A stretch of 64,000 bases of DNA from Metridium senile. Taxonomy: Eukaryota; Cnidaria; Anthozoa; Actiniaria; Metridiidae. Shown here one piece after another: positions 30,958 through 42,529 of this stretch. The translations under genes were made by a program, and so were the position numbers. The first letter of the stretch is position 1. Each line of letters opens with the position of its first letter. Under the pieces are notes generated by a model that saw nothing but the letters and a program-made list of their open reading frames with translations, was not told the DNA's origin and did no database searches. The stretch covers positions 12,636,347 through 12,700,346 of the forward strand of contig OX459101.1 in NCBI GenBank assembly GCA_949775045.1, in the 5' to 3' direction.

Positions 30958-32283
30958 TTAGAATAAGTTATCGATATCTTTATAATCAAGTACGAATTTT
31001 GCAAAGCAATGTTGACAAGGTGAAAGGGATTTCTGTTTATCCTGCGGTATTTGTTTCCAAAAATTAAATGTACGCCACCTAACCTGCATCATCTGGGTAT
31101 TTGCAGAATCTAATGACCCTCCTTTAACTAGGACCATAGGGGCATCGGCGGTAGCAAAGAATGGCGTATTTTTGTTGAATTCCACATCCTTGACACCAAA
31201 GTTTTTGGGCACAGGTAAATGGACAGTATCGCCCTCTAACAACTGAAGTAAATCTCCCCAAGCAATCACAGAGGGATGCCAGCGGAAGTCGTTCAACACT
31301 ACCACTTCAGCATCTTCAACACCAAGCCATGCAAATGTACCGGTAGCGGGGTTGGTGAAGGTTTTGTAGATGTTCTTTAAAGGAGATATGATAAAGGTTT
31401 TCCCCGTGTTAGCCGGACCGTATACATAAATGTTCCTATATTTCCCGCGTCCGTCCTTAAGCGCCTTGAAAATACCACTACAAAATGCTGACACAGACAA
31501 CTCGTTCTGTGACATGAGTGTAAGTGCCATTTCAAGCCACTGGCCATTACAATCAGTTACACAGCTTGCCCCATATGCTTCATTGAGAATGTCGATGCGA
31601 CTCATCTTAAGGCGTTGCATCTGCATTGGGGCTTCTACGAATTCCTTGGCCAACTCTAAGGCCTCATTCACCACTTTGGCACCTCTATTGGCAATGAATT
31701 GGGCTAGTTGTGTTTTTCCTTCATTCTTTTGAACTACAGCTAAATTAACGAGTTCTAAACGTGTTTTGATGTTTTGTTCTTGTATGATTTGAACAACGTC
31801 AAATGTCGAATAGCGTTTTGCCTTTTTCTTATCGCCTTTATTTTTCGTAGATCTTTTTCTGTTGGCTGTTATAGCTTGCTCTGTTGAGGGTGGATCTGTT
31901 AAGATGGGATGATCTGCTGACTTGGCAAATTCTTTATCCTCCTTAATGACATACTGGTGGGCGCTGTAGTATGTGTTGTGATTACAACTGAAATTGACTC
32001 TAATGTCGTGATGATTCTGTATATACTGCCTAACCCTTGACCACCTTGATCTCTTGTTCAGCTTCAATGCCATGTGGTAATGTGTTGAGTTCTCTGACTC
32101 GGAGGTTTCAGCATGGCTTTCTTTACAAACAACCCAATGATTCACTTCAACTTGCGCCACTTGTTGGAATGCATTTGCAATAATCATCGCAAAAGTTTCC
32201 CTTGACGACACTTTATCTAAGTCTGCACGACTATACGTAATCAAATAGACAAGTGACTGATGCCGAGTGTTTGAAGAAGCCAT
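30958..32283 (-). CDS. Rep (HUH-SF3), unit 8
   Basis: Full-length and identical in translation to unit 1. Unlike other copies, its start faces another Rep start (unit 9) head to head, with the flipped palindrome between them. Confidence 0.9.
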   Translation of the reverse strand: MASSNTRHQSLVYLITYSRADLDKVSSRETFAMIIANAFQQVAQVEVNHWVVCKESHAETSESENSTHYHMALKLNKRSRWSRVRQYIQNHHDIRVNFSCNHNTYYSAHQYVIKEDKEFAKSADHPILTDPPSTEQAITANRKRSTKNKGDKKKAKRYSTFDVVQIIQEQNIKTRLELVNLAVVQKNEGKTQLAQFIANRGAKVVNEALELAKEFVEAPMQMQRLKMSRIDILNEAYGASCVTDCNGQWLEMALTLMSQNELSVSAFCSGIFKALKDGRGKYRNIYVYGPANTGKTFIISPLKNIYKTFTNPATGTFAWLGVEDAEVVVLNDFRWHPSVIAWGDLLQLLEGDTVHLPVPKNFGVKDVEFNKNTPFFATADAPMVLVKGGSLDSANTQMMQVRWRTFNFWKQIPQDKQKSLSPCQHCFAKFVLDYKDIDNLF

Positions 32284-32560
32284 TGTAATACTTACTTCAG
32301 GTCTGATTACATAAAATTGTAAGAATTTGGCGTCAAATTACACTTTAATTATGCAAATACTTTGTAAAGCCATAATTTATTTTGGGCTTCCTGTGTTATC
32401 AATCAATTCAAAAATAAAAAAATAGCCACATATTATTATAAATTTTTATTAATTAGTTATGTAAATCATGACGACATACAGTTTATTTAACATTCGTGGC
32501 ATTTTTGGTACGATTTACTGCGGTTTTCATGACGATTTTCATACAATCGATTTTAAGACA

Positions 32561-32810
32561 ATCACGGACAATATTGTTTGGGACAACATTAACAATTCGA
32601 ATAAAAACGTTACCCTTCATCATTTTTAGCCCTCCCCTCCCCCCTCCATTCAATGTTGACCGTTCATGAGTTACATGGGTCATTGGTAGGCATTCCTTGG
32701 TCAAATCAACATTGAGATAGGGGGGGAGGGGGAGGATATGATGAAAAATGAACAATTATATGTGAAAAACCACTAATAACCTGCTGTGTCCCAATATTTA
32801 TGTCCATGAT
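32561..32810 (-). repeat. Terminal palindrome, copy 6, flipped orientation
   Basis: It begins ATCACGG and ends CCATGAT, the reverse of the direct copies. It lies between two Rep-side core ends, AAGACA on the left and TGTCTTAAAATC on the right, the latter being the inverted Rep end. Confidence 0.85.
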
Positions 32811-33087
32811 TGTCTTAAAATCGATTGTATGAAAATCGTCATGAAAACCGCAGTAAATCGTACCAAAAATGCCACGAATGTTAAATAAACTGTATGTCGT
32901 CATGATTTACATAACTAATTAATAAAAATTTATAATAATATGTGGCTATTTTTTTATTTTTGAATTGATTGATAACACAGGAAGCCCAAAATAAATTATG
33001 GCTTTACAAAGTATTTGCATAATTAAAGTGTAATTTGACGCCAAATTCTTACAATTTTATGTAATCAGACCTGAAGTAAGTATTACA

Positions 33088-34413
33088 ATGGCTTCTTCAA
33101 ACACTCGGCATCAGTCACTTGTCTATTTGATTACGTATAGTCGTGCAGACTTAGATAAAGTGTCGTCAAGGGAAACTTTTGCGATGATTATTGCAAATGC
33201 ATTCCAACAAGTGGCGCAAGTTGAAGTGAATCATTGGGTTGTTTGTAAAGAAAGCCATGCTGAAACCTCCGAGTCAGAGAACTCAACACATTACCACATG
33301 GCATTGAAGCTGAACAAGAGATCAAGGTGGTCAAGGGTTAGGCAGTATATACAGAATCATCACGACATTAGAGTCAATTTCAGTTGTAATCACAACACAT
33401 ACTACAGCGCCCACCAGTATGTCATTAAGGAGGATAAAGAATTTGCCAAGTCAGCAGATCATCCCATCTTAACAGATCCACCCTCAACAGAGCAAGCTAT
33501 AACAGCCAACAGAAAAAGATCTACGAAAAATAAAGGCGATAAGAAAAAGGCAAAACGCTATTCGACATTTGACGTTGTTCAAATCATACAAGAACAAAAC
33601 ATCAAAACACGTTTAGAACTCGTTAATTTAGCTGTAGTTCAAAAGAATGAAGGAAAAACACAACTAGCCCAATTCATTGCCAATAGAGGTGCCAAAGTGG
33701 TGAATGAGGCCTTAGAGTTGGCCAAGGAATTCGTAGAAGCCCCAATGCAGATGCAACGCCTTAAGATGAGTCGCATCGACATTCTCAATGAAGCATATGG
33801 GGCAAGCTGTGTAACTGATTGTAATGGCCAGTGGCTTGAAATGGCACTTACACTCATGTCACAGAACGAGTTGTCTGTGTCAGCATTTTGTAGTGGTATT
33901 TTCAAGGCGCTTAAGGACGGACGCGGGAAATATAGGAACATTTATGTATACGGTCCGGCTAACACGGGGAAAACCTTTATCATATCTCCTTTAAAGAACA
34001 TCTACAAAACCTTCACCAACCCCGCTACCGGTACATTTGCATGGCTTGGTGTTGAAGATGCTGAAGTGGTAGTGTTGAACGACTTCCGCTGGCATCCCTC
34101 TGTGATTGCTTGGGGAGATTTACTTCAGTTGTTAGAGGGCGATACTGTCCATTTACCTGTGCCCAAAAACTTTGGTGTCAAGGATGTGGAATTCAACAAA
34201 AATACGCCATTCTTTGCTACCGCCGATGCCCCTATGGTCCTAGTTAAAGGAGGGTCATTAGATTCTGCAAATACCCAGATGATGCAGGTTAGGTGGCGTA
34301 CATTTAATTTTTGGAAACAAATACCGCAGGATAAACAGAAATCCCTTTCACCTTGTCAACATTGCTTTGCAAAATTCGTACTTGATTATAAAGATATCGA
34401 TAACTTATTCTAA
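33088..34413 (+). CDS. Rep (HUH-SF3), unit 9, forward strand
   Basis: Full-length, 441 residues, identical in translation to unit 1 but on the forward strand because the unit is inverted. Confidence 0.9.
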   Translation: MASSNTRHQSLVYLITYSRADLDKVSSRETFAMIIANAFQQVAQVEVNHWVVCKESHAETSESENSTHYHMALKLNKRSRWSRVRQYIQNHHDIRVNFSCNHNTYYSAHQYVIKEDKEFAKSADHPILTDPPSTEQAITANRKRSTKNKGDKKKAKRYSTFDVVQIIQEQNIKTRLELVNLAVVQKNEGKTQLAQFIANRGAKVVNEALELAKEFVEAPMQMQRLKMSRIDILNEAYGASCVTDCNGQWLEMALTLMSQNELSVSAFCSGIFKALKDGRGKYRNIYVYGPANTGKTFIISPLKNIYKTFTNPATGTFAWLGVEDAEVVVLNDFRWHPSVIAWGDLLQLLEGDTVHLPVPKNFGVKDVEFNKNTPFFATADAPMVLVKGGSLDSANTQMMQVRWRTFNFWKQIPQDKQKSLSPCQHCFAKFVLDYKDIDNLF

Positions 34414-35390
34414 ACACCGTATTTACTCGAATAAGCACTGCTTTGGAATGAGCGCCACTCTCGTATAATGACCGCATTTTAACGCAATAATGTTACTCTA
34501 TAACAGCATTAAAAGGAAACTTTTATCAAAAGCGTTATTTTTCAGTTGAAAATAATTATATTTCACCGCTCGTCCATTAAATTATCTCCACCGGATATTC
34601 GTAGTTCTGATTAAGAAGGGGACTGTGTAAACGATAATAGTTTAATAAGCGCCGCGGCGCTTATTCGAGGAAATAAGCTATACATTACTCCACTCAATAC
34701 TCCATCATGTTAACTGATAATTATAACACAATAGGATTGTTCATTTTAATATATGGATCTTAATTAGCTTTATATAAGACTATGAAGTCGTCTTCTACGG
34801 TTTAGTCCCCTTATCAACAGAAAATGTTGACATATTGTATTTAAACGCACATTACTCCATATGAATGTTAAGTAAATCTATTAGACTATCAACTTTTATA
34901 TAGATCACAGTGGAGTAATGATGATTATCATATTATACGTAACATGCCATGAACATTATTAGACGTACATGCTCTAGAAAGTGTACATGACTGATTTGTC
35001 GTAGAAGACAAGTATAATTTATCAAAATTATACTGATTTATATTGTTGTTTAACACATAAGGTCGTGTGGAGTAGTATGGAGTATTGTAACTTAATATGC
35101 TGATCGGCCTATTGTTCATGATACTTGATATAATAATTATCCTTGATTGTTTGTAATTATAAAACATGGTTTATATTATAATATATTGTACTAGTGATCA
35201 TTATCATTAAATAAATACCTGAATCTTGTAGAATATTACTGTTTATTTAGAGATAGTAATAAACATTCTATTGACAAATAAATGATAGATTATGGTTACA
35301 TTTGAATGTGTTCAATAAGTATAGGCACCCGGTATAGTATTTTGTTCGTCCTCCAGATAAAATTAATGATCAATAATTAAGTATAGGTAT

Positions 35391-36497
35391 TCAGTATTTT
35401 GTTCGTCCTCCACAGAGACTGATAATGTTTTCTACGCGCTTTGGTAAGCTCGCAATTGTTTTATCAATTAAATCACTGTCAATACTTTGAAAGCATTTCA
35501 ATACCCGTTCTTTAAAGTTGTCAAATGTTTCCATCGTCAAATTCAAAGTTATAGCTTCTTGTTCGAGTCTCTTTTTAACTATATGGAAAACATTTTCTGG
35601 AGGATTTAGGTCCTGTGTGCGGCTGGGGATGCGATGCAATGTCGCCTCAATGTCACTTAATGCACTCATTGCTTTACAGCTTGTTTGACTTGGGTCGTTG
35701 TCCATTACAAATAGTCTTTGTCCCATTACTTTCGGGCCTGCCTTTCCAAACGTTAAATTAAAATGCGTCCGAATAAAGTTGGCGAAGAACTCACCGTTCA
35801 ACTTCTCATATGGTTGGCATAATACAACGCCTTTGCCATATGCAACGGCCACCATAATGTGAAGCCTTCGTCCACCAGCCAGCTCTTTTGTTCCTCTTGC
35901 CGTTATTGATAACCCCTCACCCTTTTTCCTCCAAACTCGAGATTTCGGTCTACAGGCTTCATTCTTGGGGTTGTACTTATGTATAAAGGATACTCCATCC
36001 AAGTAGAAAGCTATGTGATGAGTGTAAAACGTAGGATTGTCCTTCAATAAACTCCGCATCTTCTTTGCATACTTTAAGCGCAATTCCTTGTCCTTGTCAC
36101 TTAACAGTCCCTTTTTTCGAGATTGAAGGAAGTGAAACCCCCATTTGTTAAGGTATCTTGTAAATGTCCTTCGATGCACCAATGTCGGATCTATTCCCGC
36201 CTCTCTAACTAACGACATGACGGTTAGATTAACATCTTTCTTTCTCATTCTTGTGAGTGTTCTCAGCATTTCTCTCTTGTCTCTTTCATTGATTCGAGGT
36301 TTCCGTCCCTTATTTCTATGCACAATTGCCTTTTCTTTACATTCACTTCGAAGGTAGTTTTGACGATACTTCCATATTCGATGTGCCGACGATTTGGAAA
36401 TGTTACACTTTTTTGCGATAATACGGAATGAATAACGTTCTTTCTCGCGTAACAGAATAGCATACGCTACTTTTGTTGGCTTAAGTTTTGCCACCAT
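35391..36497 (-). CDS. DD34E transposase, unit 9, reverse strand
   Basis: Full-length, 368 residues, identical in translation to the reference copy. It diverges from the unit 10 transposase across the flipped palindrome at 36744-36993. Confidence 0.93.
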   Translation of the reverse strand: MVAKLKPTKVAYAILLREKERYSFRIIAKKCNISKSSAHRIWKYRQNYLRSECKEKAIVHRNKGRKPRINERDKREMLRTLTRMRKKDVNLTVMSLVREAGIDPTLVHRRTFTRYLNKWGFHFLQSRKKGLLSDKDKELRLKYAKKMRSLLKDNPTFYTHHIAFYLDGVSFIHKYNPKNEACRPKSRVWRKKGEGLSITARGTKELAGGRRLHIMVAVAYGKGVVLCQPYEKLNGEFFANFIRTHFNLTFGKAGPKVMGQRLFVMDNDPSQTSCKAMSALSDIEATLHRIPSRTQDLNPPENVFHIVKKRLEQEAITLNLTMETFDNFKERVLKCFQSIDSDLIDKTIASLPKRVENIISLCGGRTKY

Positions 36498-36743
36498 GTC
36501 TGATTGTGCAAGAAAAATGAAATTTTGCAGTCTATGACATAATAATTACGTTTACACAGGAATCCCGTCAGTCCGCGAGCATATGAAAAACACAAAATTA
36601 ACCCAATCAACCACAAAAAATGTACAAAATAACATGTATACTGAAATGATTCATTATCTTGCATTGTCCGTAATTTATAATAATATATACATTGACGAAA
36701 CCTGATATTATCACACTTTCTAATGAATTACTTGTACAAGACA

Positions 36744-36993
36744 ATCACGGACAATATTGTTTGGGACAACATTAACAATTCGAATAAAAACGTTACCCTT
36801 CATCATTTTTAGCCCTCCCCTCCCCCCTCCATTCAATGTTGACCGTTCATGAGTTACATGGGTCATTGGTAGGCATTCCTTGGTCAAATCAACATTGAGA
36901 TAGGGGGGGAGGGGGAGGATATGATGAAAAATGAACAATTATATGTGAAAAACCACTAATAACCTGCTGTGTCCCAATATTTATGTCCATGAT
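36744..36993 (-). repeat. Terminal palindrome, copy 7, flipped orientation
   Basis: It reads ATCACGG to CCATGAT and joins two transposase-side core ends, CTTGTACAAGACA on the left and TGTCTTGTACAAG on the right. It closes the inverted segment. Confidence 0.85.
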
Positions 36994-37239
36994 TGTCTTG
37001 TACAAGTAATTCATTAGAAAGTGTGATAATATCAGGTTTCGTCAATGTATATATTATTATAAATTACGGACAATGCAAGATAATGAATCATTTCAGTATA
37101 CATGTTATTTTGTACATTTTTTGTGGTTGATTGGGTTAATTTTGTGTTTTTCATATGCTCGCGGACTGACGGGATTCCTGTGTAAACGTAATTATTATGT
37201 CATAGACTGCAAAATTTCATTTTTCTTGCACAATCAGAC

Positions 37240-38346
37240 ATGGTGGCAAAACTTAAGCCAACAAAAGTAGCGTATGCTATTCTGTTACGCGAGAAAGAAC
37301 GTTATTCATTCCGTATTATCGCAAAAAAGTGTAACATTTCCAAATCGTCGGCACATCGAATATGGAAGTATCGTCAAAACTACCTTCGAAGTGAATGTAA
37401 AGAAAAGGCAATTGTGCATAGAAATAAGGGACGGAAACCTCGAATCAATGAAAGAGACAAGAGAGAAATGCTGAGAACACTCACAAGAATGAGAAAGAAA
37501 GATGTTAATCTAACCGTCATGTCGTTAGTTAGAGAGGCGGGAATAGATCCGACATTGGTGCATCGAAGGACATTTACAAGATACCTTAACAAATGGGGGT
37601 TTCACTTCCTTCAATCTCGAAAAAAGGGACTGTTAAGTGACAAGGACAAGGAATTGCGCTTAAAGTATGCAAAGAAGATGCGGAGTTTATTGAAGGACAA
37701 TCCTACGTTTTACACTCATCACATAGCTTTCTACTTGGATGGAGTATCCTTTATACATAAGTACAACCCCAAGAATGAAGCCTGTAGACCGAAATCTCGA
37801 GTTTGGAGGAAAAAGGGTGAGGGGTTATCAATAACGGCAAGAGGAACAAAAGAGCTGGCTGGTGGACGAAGGCTTCACATTATGGTGGCCGTTGCATATG
37901 GCAAAGGCGTTGTATTATGCCAACCATATGAGAAGTTGAACGGTGAGTTCTTCGCCAACTTTATTCGGACGCATTTTAATTTAACGTTTGGAAAGGCAGG
38001 CCCGAAAGTAATGGGACAAAGACTATTTGTAATGGACAACGACCCAAGTCAAACAAGCTGTAAAGCAATGAGTGCATTAAGTGACATTGAGGCGACATTG
38101 CATCGCATCCCCAGCCGCACACAGGACCTAAATCCTCCAGAAAATGTTTTCCATATAGTTAAAAAGAGACTCGAACAAGAAGCTATAACTTTGAATTTGA
38201 CGATGGAAACATTTGACAACTTTAAAGAACGGGTATTGAAATGCTTTCAAAGTATTGACAGTGATTTAATTGATAAAACAATTGCGAGCTTACCAAAGCG
38301 CGTAGAAAACATTATCAGTCTCTGTGGAGGACGAACAAAATACTGA
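37240..38346 (+). CDS. DD34E transposase, unit 10
   Basis: Full-length and identical in translation to the reference copy. It diverges from the inverted unit 9 copy. Confidence 0.93.
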   Translation: MVAKLKPTKVAYAILLREKERYSFRIIAKKCNISKSSAHRIWKYRQNYLRSECKEKAIVHRNKGRKPRINERDKREMLRTLTRMRKKDVNLTVMSLVREAGIDPTLVHRRTFTRYLNKWGFHFLQSRKKGLLSDKDKELRLKYAKKMRSLLKDNPTFYTHHIAFYLDGVSFIHKYNPKNEACRPKSRVWRKKGEGLSITARGTKELAGGRRLHIMVAVAYGKGVVLCQPYEKLNGEFFANFIRTHFNLTFGKAGPKVMGQRLFVMDNDPSQTSCKAMSALSDIEATLHRIPSRTQDLNPPENVFHIVKKRLEQEAITLNLTMETFDNFKERVLKCFQSIDSDLIDKTIASLPKRVENIISLCGGRTKY

Positions 38347-39323
38347 ATACCTATACTTAATTATTGATCATTAATTTTATCTGGAGGACGAACAAAATAC
38401 TATACCGGGTGCCTATACTTATTGAACACATTCAAATGTAACCATAATCTATCATTTATTTGTCAATAGAATGTTTATTACTATCTCTAAATAAACAGTA
38501 ATATTCTACAAGATTCAGGTATTTATTTAATGATAATGATCACTAGTACAATATATTATAATATAAACCATGTTTTATAATTACAAACAATCAAGGATAA
38601 TTATTATATCAAGTATCATGAACAATAGGCCGATCAGCATATTAAGTTACAATACTCCATACTACTCCACACGACCTTATGTGTTAAACAACAATATAAA
38701 TCAGTATAATTTTGATAAATTATACTTGTCTTCTACGACAAATCAGTCATGTACACTTTCTAGAGCATGTACGTCTAATAATGTTCATGGCATGTTACGT
38801 ATAATATGATAATCATCATTACTCCACTGTGATCTATATAAAAGTTGATAGTCTAATAGATTTACTTAACATTCATATGGAGTAATGTGCGTTTAAATAC
38901 AATATGTCAACATTTTCTGTTGATAAGGGGACTAAACCGTAGAAGACGACTTCATAGTCTTATATAAAGCTAATTAAGATCCATATATTAAAATGAACAA
39001 TCCTATTGTGTTATAATTATCAGTTAACATGATGGAGTATTGAGTGGAGTAATGTATAGCTTATTTCCTCGAATAAGCGCCGCGGCGCTTATTAAACTAT
39101 TATCGTTTACACAGTCCCCTTCTTAATCAGAACTACGAATATCCGGTGGAGATAATTTAATGGACGAGCGGTGAAATATAATTATTTTCAACTGAAAAAT
39201 AACGCTTTTGATAAAAGTTTCCTTTTAATGCTGTTATAGAGTAACATTATTGCGTTAAAATGCGGTCATTATACGAGAGTGGCGCTCATTCCAAAGCAGT
39301 GCTTATTCGAGTAAATACGGTGT

Positions 39324-40649
39324 TTAGAATAAGTTATCGATATCTTTATAATCAAGTACGAATTTTGCAAAGCAATGTTGACAAGGTGAAAGGGATTTCT
39401 GTTTATCCTGCGGTATTTGTTTCCAAAAATTAAATGTACGCCACCTAACCTGCATCATCTGGGTATTTGCAGAATCTAATGACCCTCCTTTAACTAGGAC
39501 CATAGGGGCATCGGCGGTAGCAAAGAATGGCGTATTTTTGTTGAATTCCACATCCTTGACACCAAAGTTTTTGGGCACAGGTAAATGGACAGTATCGCCC
39601 TCTAACAACTGAAGTAAATCTCCCCAAGCAATCACAGAGGGATGCCAGCGGAAGTCGTTCAACACTACCACTTCAGCATCTTCAACACCAAGCCATGCAA
39701 ATGTACCGGTAGCGGGGTTGGTGAAGGTTTTGTAGATGTTCTTTAAAGGAGATATGATAAAGGTTTTCCCCGTGTTAGCCGGACCGTATACATAAATGTT
39801 CCTATATTTCCCGCGTCCGTCCTTAAGCGCCTTGAAAATACCACTACAAAATGCTGACACAGACAACTCGTTCTGTGACATGAGTGTAAGTGCCATTTCA
39901 AGCCACTGGCCATTACAATCAGTTACACAGCTTGCCCCATATGCTTCATTGAGAATGTCGATGCGACTCATCTTAAGGCGTTGCATCTGCATTGGGGCTT
40001 CTACGAATTCCTTGGCCAACTCTAAGGCCTCATTCACCACTTTGGCACCTCTATTGGCAATGAATTGGGCTAGTTGTGTTTTTCCTTCATTCTTTTGAAC
40101 TACAGCTAAATTAACGAGTTCTAAACGTGTTTTGATGTTTTGTTCTTGTATGATTTGAACAACGTCAAATGTCGAATAGCGTTTTGCCTTTTTCTTATCG
40201 CCTTTATTTTTCGTAGATCTTTTTCTGTTGGCTGTTATAGCTTGCTCTGTTGAGGGTGGATCTGTTAAGATGGGATGATCTGCTGACTTGGCAAATTCTT
40301 TATCCTCCTTAATGACATACTGGTGGGCGCTGTAGTATGTGTTGTGATTACAACTGAAATTGACTCTAATGTCGTGATGATTCTGTATATACTGCCTAAC
40401 CCTTGACCACCTTGATCTCTTGTTCAGCTTCAATGCCATGTGGTAATGTGTTGAGTTCTCTGACTCGGAGGTTTCAGCATGGCTTTCTTTACAAACAACC
40501 CAATGATTCACTTCAACTTGCGCCACTTGTTGGAATGCATTTGCAATAATCATCGCAAAAGTTTCCCTTGACGACACTTTATCTAAGTCTGCACGACTAT
40601 ACGTAATCAAATAGACAAGTGACTGATGCCGAGTGTTTGAAGAAGCCAT
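39324..40649 (-). CDS. Rep (HUH-SF3), unit 10
   Basis: Full-length, 441 residues, identical in translation to unit 1, with a standard palindrome upstream. Confidence 0.9.
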   Translation of the reverse strand: MASSNTRHQSLVYLITYSRADLDKVSSRETFAMIIANAFQQVAQVEVNHWVVCKESHAETSESENSTHYHMALKLNKRSRWSRVRQYIQNHHDIRVNFSCNHNTYYSAHQYVIKEDKEFAKSADHPILTDPPSTEQAITANRKRSTKNKGDKKKAKRYSTFDVVQIIQEQNIKTRLELVNLAVVQKNEGKTQLAQFIANRGAKVVNEALELAKEFVEAPMQMQRLKMSRIDILNEAYGASCVTDCNGQWLEMALTLMSQNELSVSAFCSGIFKALKDGRGKYRNIYVYGPANTGKTFIISPLKNIYKTFTNPATGTFAWLGVEDAEVVVLNDFRWHPSVIAWGDLLQLLEGDTVHLPVPKNFGVKDVEFNKNTPFFATADAPMVLVKGGSLDSANTQMMQVRWRTFNFWKQIPQDKQKSLSPCQHCFAKFVLDYKDIDNLF

Positions 40650-40926
40650 TGTAATACTTACTTCAGGTCTGATTACATAAAATTGTAAGAATTTGGCGTC
40701 AAATTACACTTTAATTATGCAAATACTTTGTAAAGCCATAATTTATTTTGGGCTTCCTGTGTTATCAATCAATTCAAAAATAAAAAAATAGCCACATATT
40801 ATTATAAATTTTTATTAATTAGTTATGTAAATCATGACGACATACAGTTTATTTAACATTCGTGGCATTTTTGGTACGATTTACTGCGGTTTTCATGACG
40901 ATTTTCATACAATCGATTTTAAGACA

Positions 40927-41176
40927 ATCATGGACATAAATATTGGGACACAGCAGGTTATTAGTGGTTTTTCACATATAATTGTTCATTTTTCATCATA
41001 TCCTCCCCCTCCCCCCCTATCTCAATGTTGATTTGACCAAGGAATGCCTACCAATGACCCATGTAACTCATGAACGGTCAACATTGAATGGAGGGGGGAG
41101 GGGAGGGCTAAAAATGATGAAGGGTAACGTTTTTATTCGAATTGTTAATGTTGTCCCAAACAATATTGTCCGTGAT
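40927..41176 (+). repeat. Terminal palindrome, copy 8
   Basis: Same 250 bp and orientation as copy 1, between units 10 and 11. Confidence 0.85.
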
Positions 41177-41422
41177 TGTCTTGTACAAGTAATTCATTAG
41201 AAAGTGTGATAATATCAGGTTTCGTCAATGTATATATTATTATAAATTACGGACAATGCAAGATAATGAATCATTTCAGTATACATGTTATTTTGTACAT
41301 TTTTTGTGGTTGATTGGGTTAATTTTGTGTTTTTCATATGCTCGCGGACTGACGGGATTCCTGTGTAAACGTAATTATTATGTCATAGACTGCAAAATTT
41401 CATTTTTCTTGCACAATCAGAC

Positions 41423-42529
41423 ATGGTGGCAAAACTTAAGCCAACAAAAGTAGCGTATGCTATTCTGTTACGCGAGAAAGAACGTTATTCATTCCGTATT
41501 ATCGCAAAAAAGTGTAACATTTCCAAATCGTCGGCACATCGAATATGGAAGTATCGTCAAAACTACCTTCGAAGTGAATGTAAAGAAAAGGCAATTGTGC
41601 ATAGAAATAAGGGACGGAAACCTCGAATCAATGAAAGAGACAAGAGAGAAATGCTGAGAACACTCACAAGAATGAGAAAGAAAGATGTTAATCTAACCGT
41701 CATGTCGTTAGTTAGAGAGGCGGGAATAGATCCGACATTGGTGCATCGAAGGACATTTACAAGATACCTTAACAAATGGGGGTTTCACTTCCTTCAATCT
41801 CGAAAAAAGGGACTGTTAAGTGACAAGGACAAGGAATTGCGCTTAAAGTATGCAAAGAAGATGCGGAGTTTATTGAAGGACAATCCTACGTTTTACACTC
41901 ATCACATAGCTTTCTACTTGGATGGAGTATCCTTTATACATAAGTACAACCCCAAGAATGAAGCCTGTAGACCGAAATCTCGAGTTTGGAGGAAAAAGGG
42001 TGAGGGGTTATCAATAACGGCAAGAGGAACAAAAGAGCTGGCTGGTGGACGAAGGCTTCACATTATGGTGGCCGTTGCATATGGCAAAGGCGTTGTATTA
42101 TGCCAACCATATGAGAAGTTGAACGGTGAGTTCTTCGCCAACTTTATTCGGACGCATTTTAATTTAACGTTTGGAAAGGCAGGCCCGAAAGTAATGGGAC
42201 AAAGACTATTTGTAATGGACAACGACCCAAGTCAAACAAGCTGTAAAGCAATGAGTGCATTAAGTGACATTGAGGCGACATTGCATCGCATCCCCAGCCG
42301 CACACAGGACCTAAATCCTCCAGAAAATGTTTTCCATATAGTTAAAAAGAGACTCGAACAAGAAGCTATAACTTTGAATTTGACGATGGAAACATTTGAC
42401 AACTTTAAAGAACGGGTATTGAAATGCTTTCAAAGTATTGACAGTGATTTAATTGATAAAACAATTGCGAGCTTACCAAAGCGCGTAGAAAACATTATCA
42501 GTCTCTGTGGAGGACGAACAAAATACTGA
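41423..42529 (+). CDS. DD34E transposase, unit 11
   Basis: Full-length and identical in translation to the reference copy, in standard context. Confidence 0.93.
   Translation: MVAKLKPTKVAYAILLREKERYSFRIIAKKCNISKSSAHRIWKYRQNYLRSECKEKAIVHRNKGRKPRINERDKREMLRTLTRMRKKDVNLTVMSLVREAGIDPTLVHRRTFTRYLNKWGFHFLQSRKKGLLSDKDKELRLKYAKKMRSLLKDNPTFYTHHIAFYLDGVSFIHKYNPKNEACRPKSRVWRKKGEGLSITARGTKELAGGRRLHIMVAVAYGKGVVLCQPYEKLNGEFFANFIRTHFNLTFGKAGPKVMGQRLFVMDNDPSQTSCKAMSALSDIEATLHRIPSRTQDLNPPENVFHIVKKRLEQEAITLNLTMETFDNFKERVLKCFQSIDSDLIDKTIASLPKRVENIISLCGGRTKY

Larger units (their letters stand above)
28628..32560 (+). mobile_element. Array unit 8, 3933 bp, left neighbour of the inverted unit
   Basis: Complete and direct. 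Its right end (AAGACA, 32555-32560) meets a palindrome in the opposite orientation, which opens the inverted segment. The heptamer and GC-palindrome region is 30287-30755. Confidence 0.9.
32811..36743 (-). mobile_element. Array unit 9, 3933 bp, inverted
   Basis: This core is the reverse complement of the others, with no sequence change noticed. Both flanking palindromes are flipped as well. The inverted block is therefore palindrome-core-palindrome (32561-36993), with breakpoints at the outer palindrome edges. The heptamer and GC-palindrome region is 34616-35084. Confidence 0.9.
36994..40926 (+). mobile_element. Array unit 10, 3933 bp
   Basis: Complete and direct. The left palindrome is flipped and the right one is in standard orientation. 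The heptamer and GC-palindrome region is 38653-39121. Confidence 0.9.
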
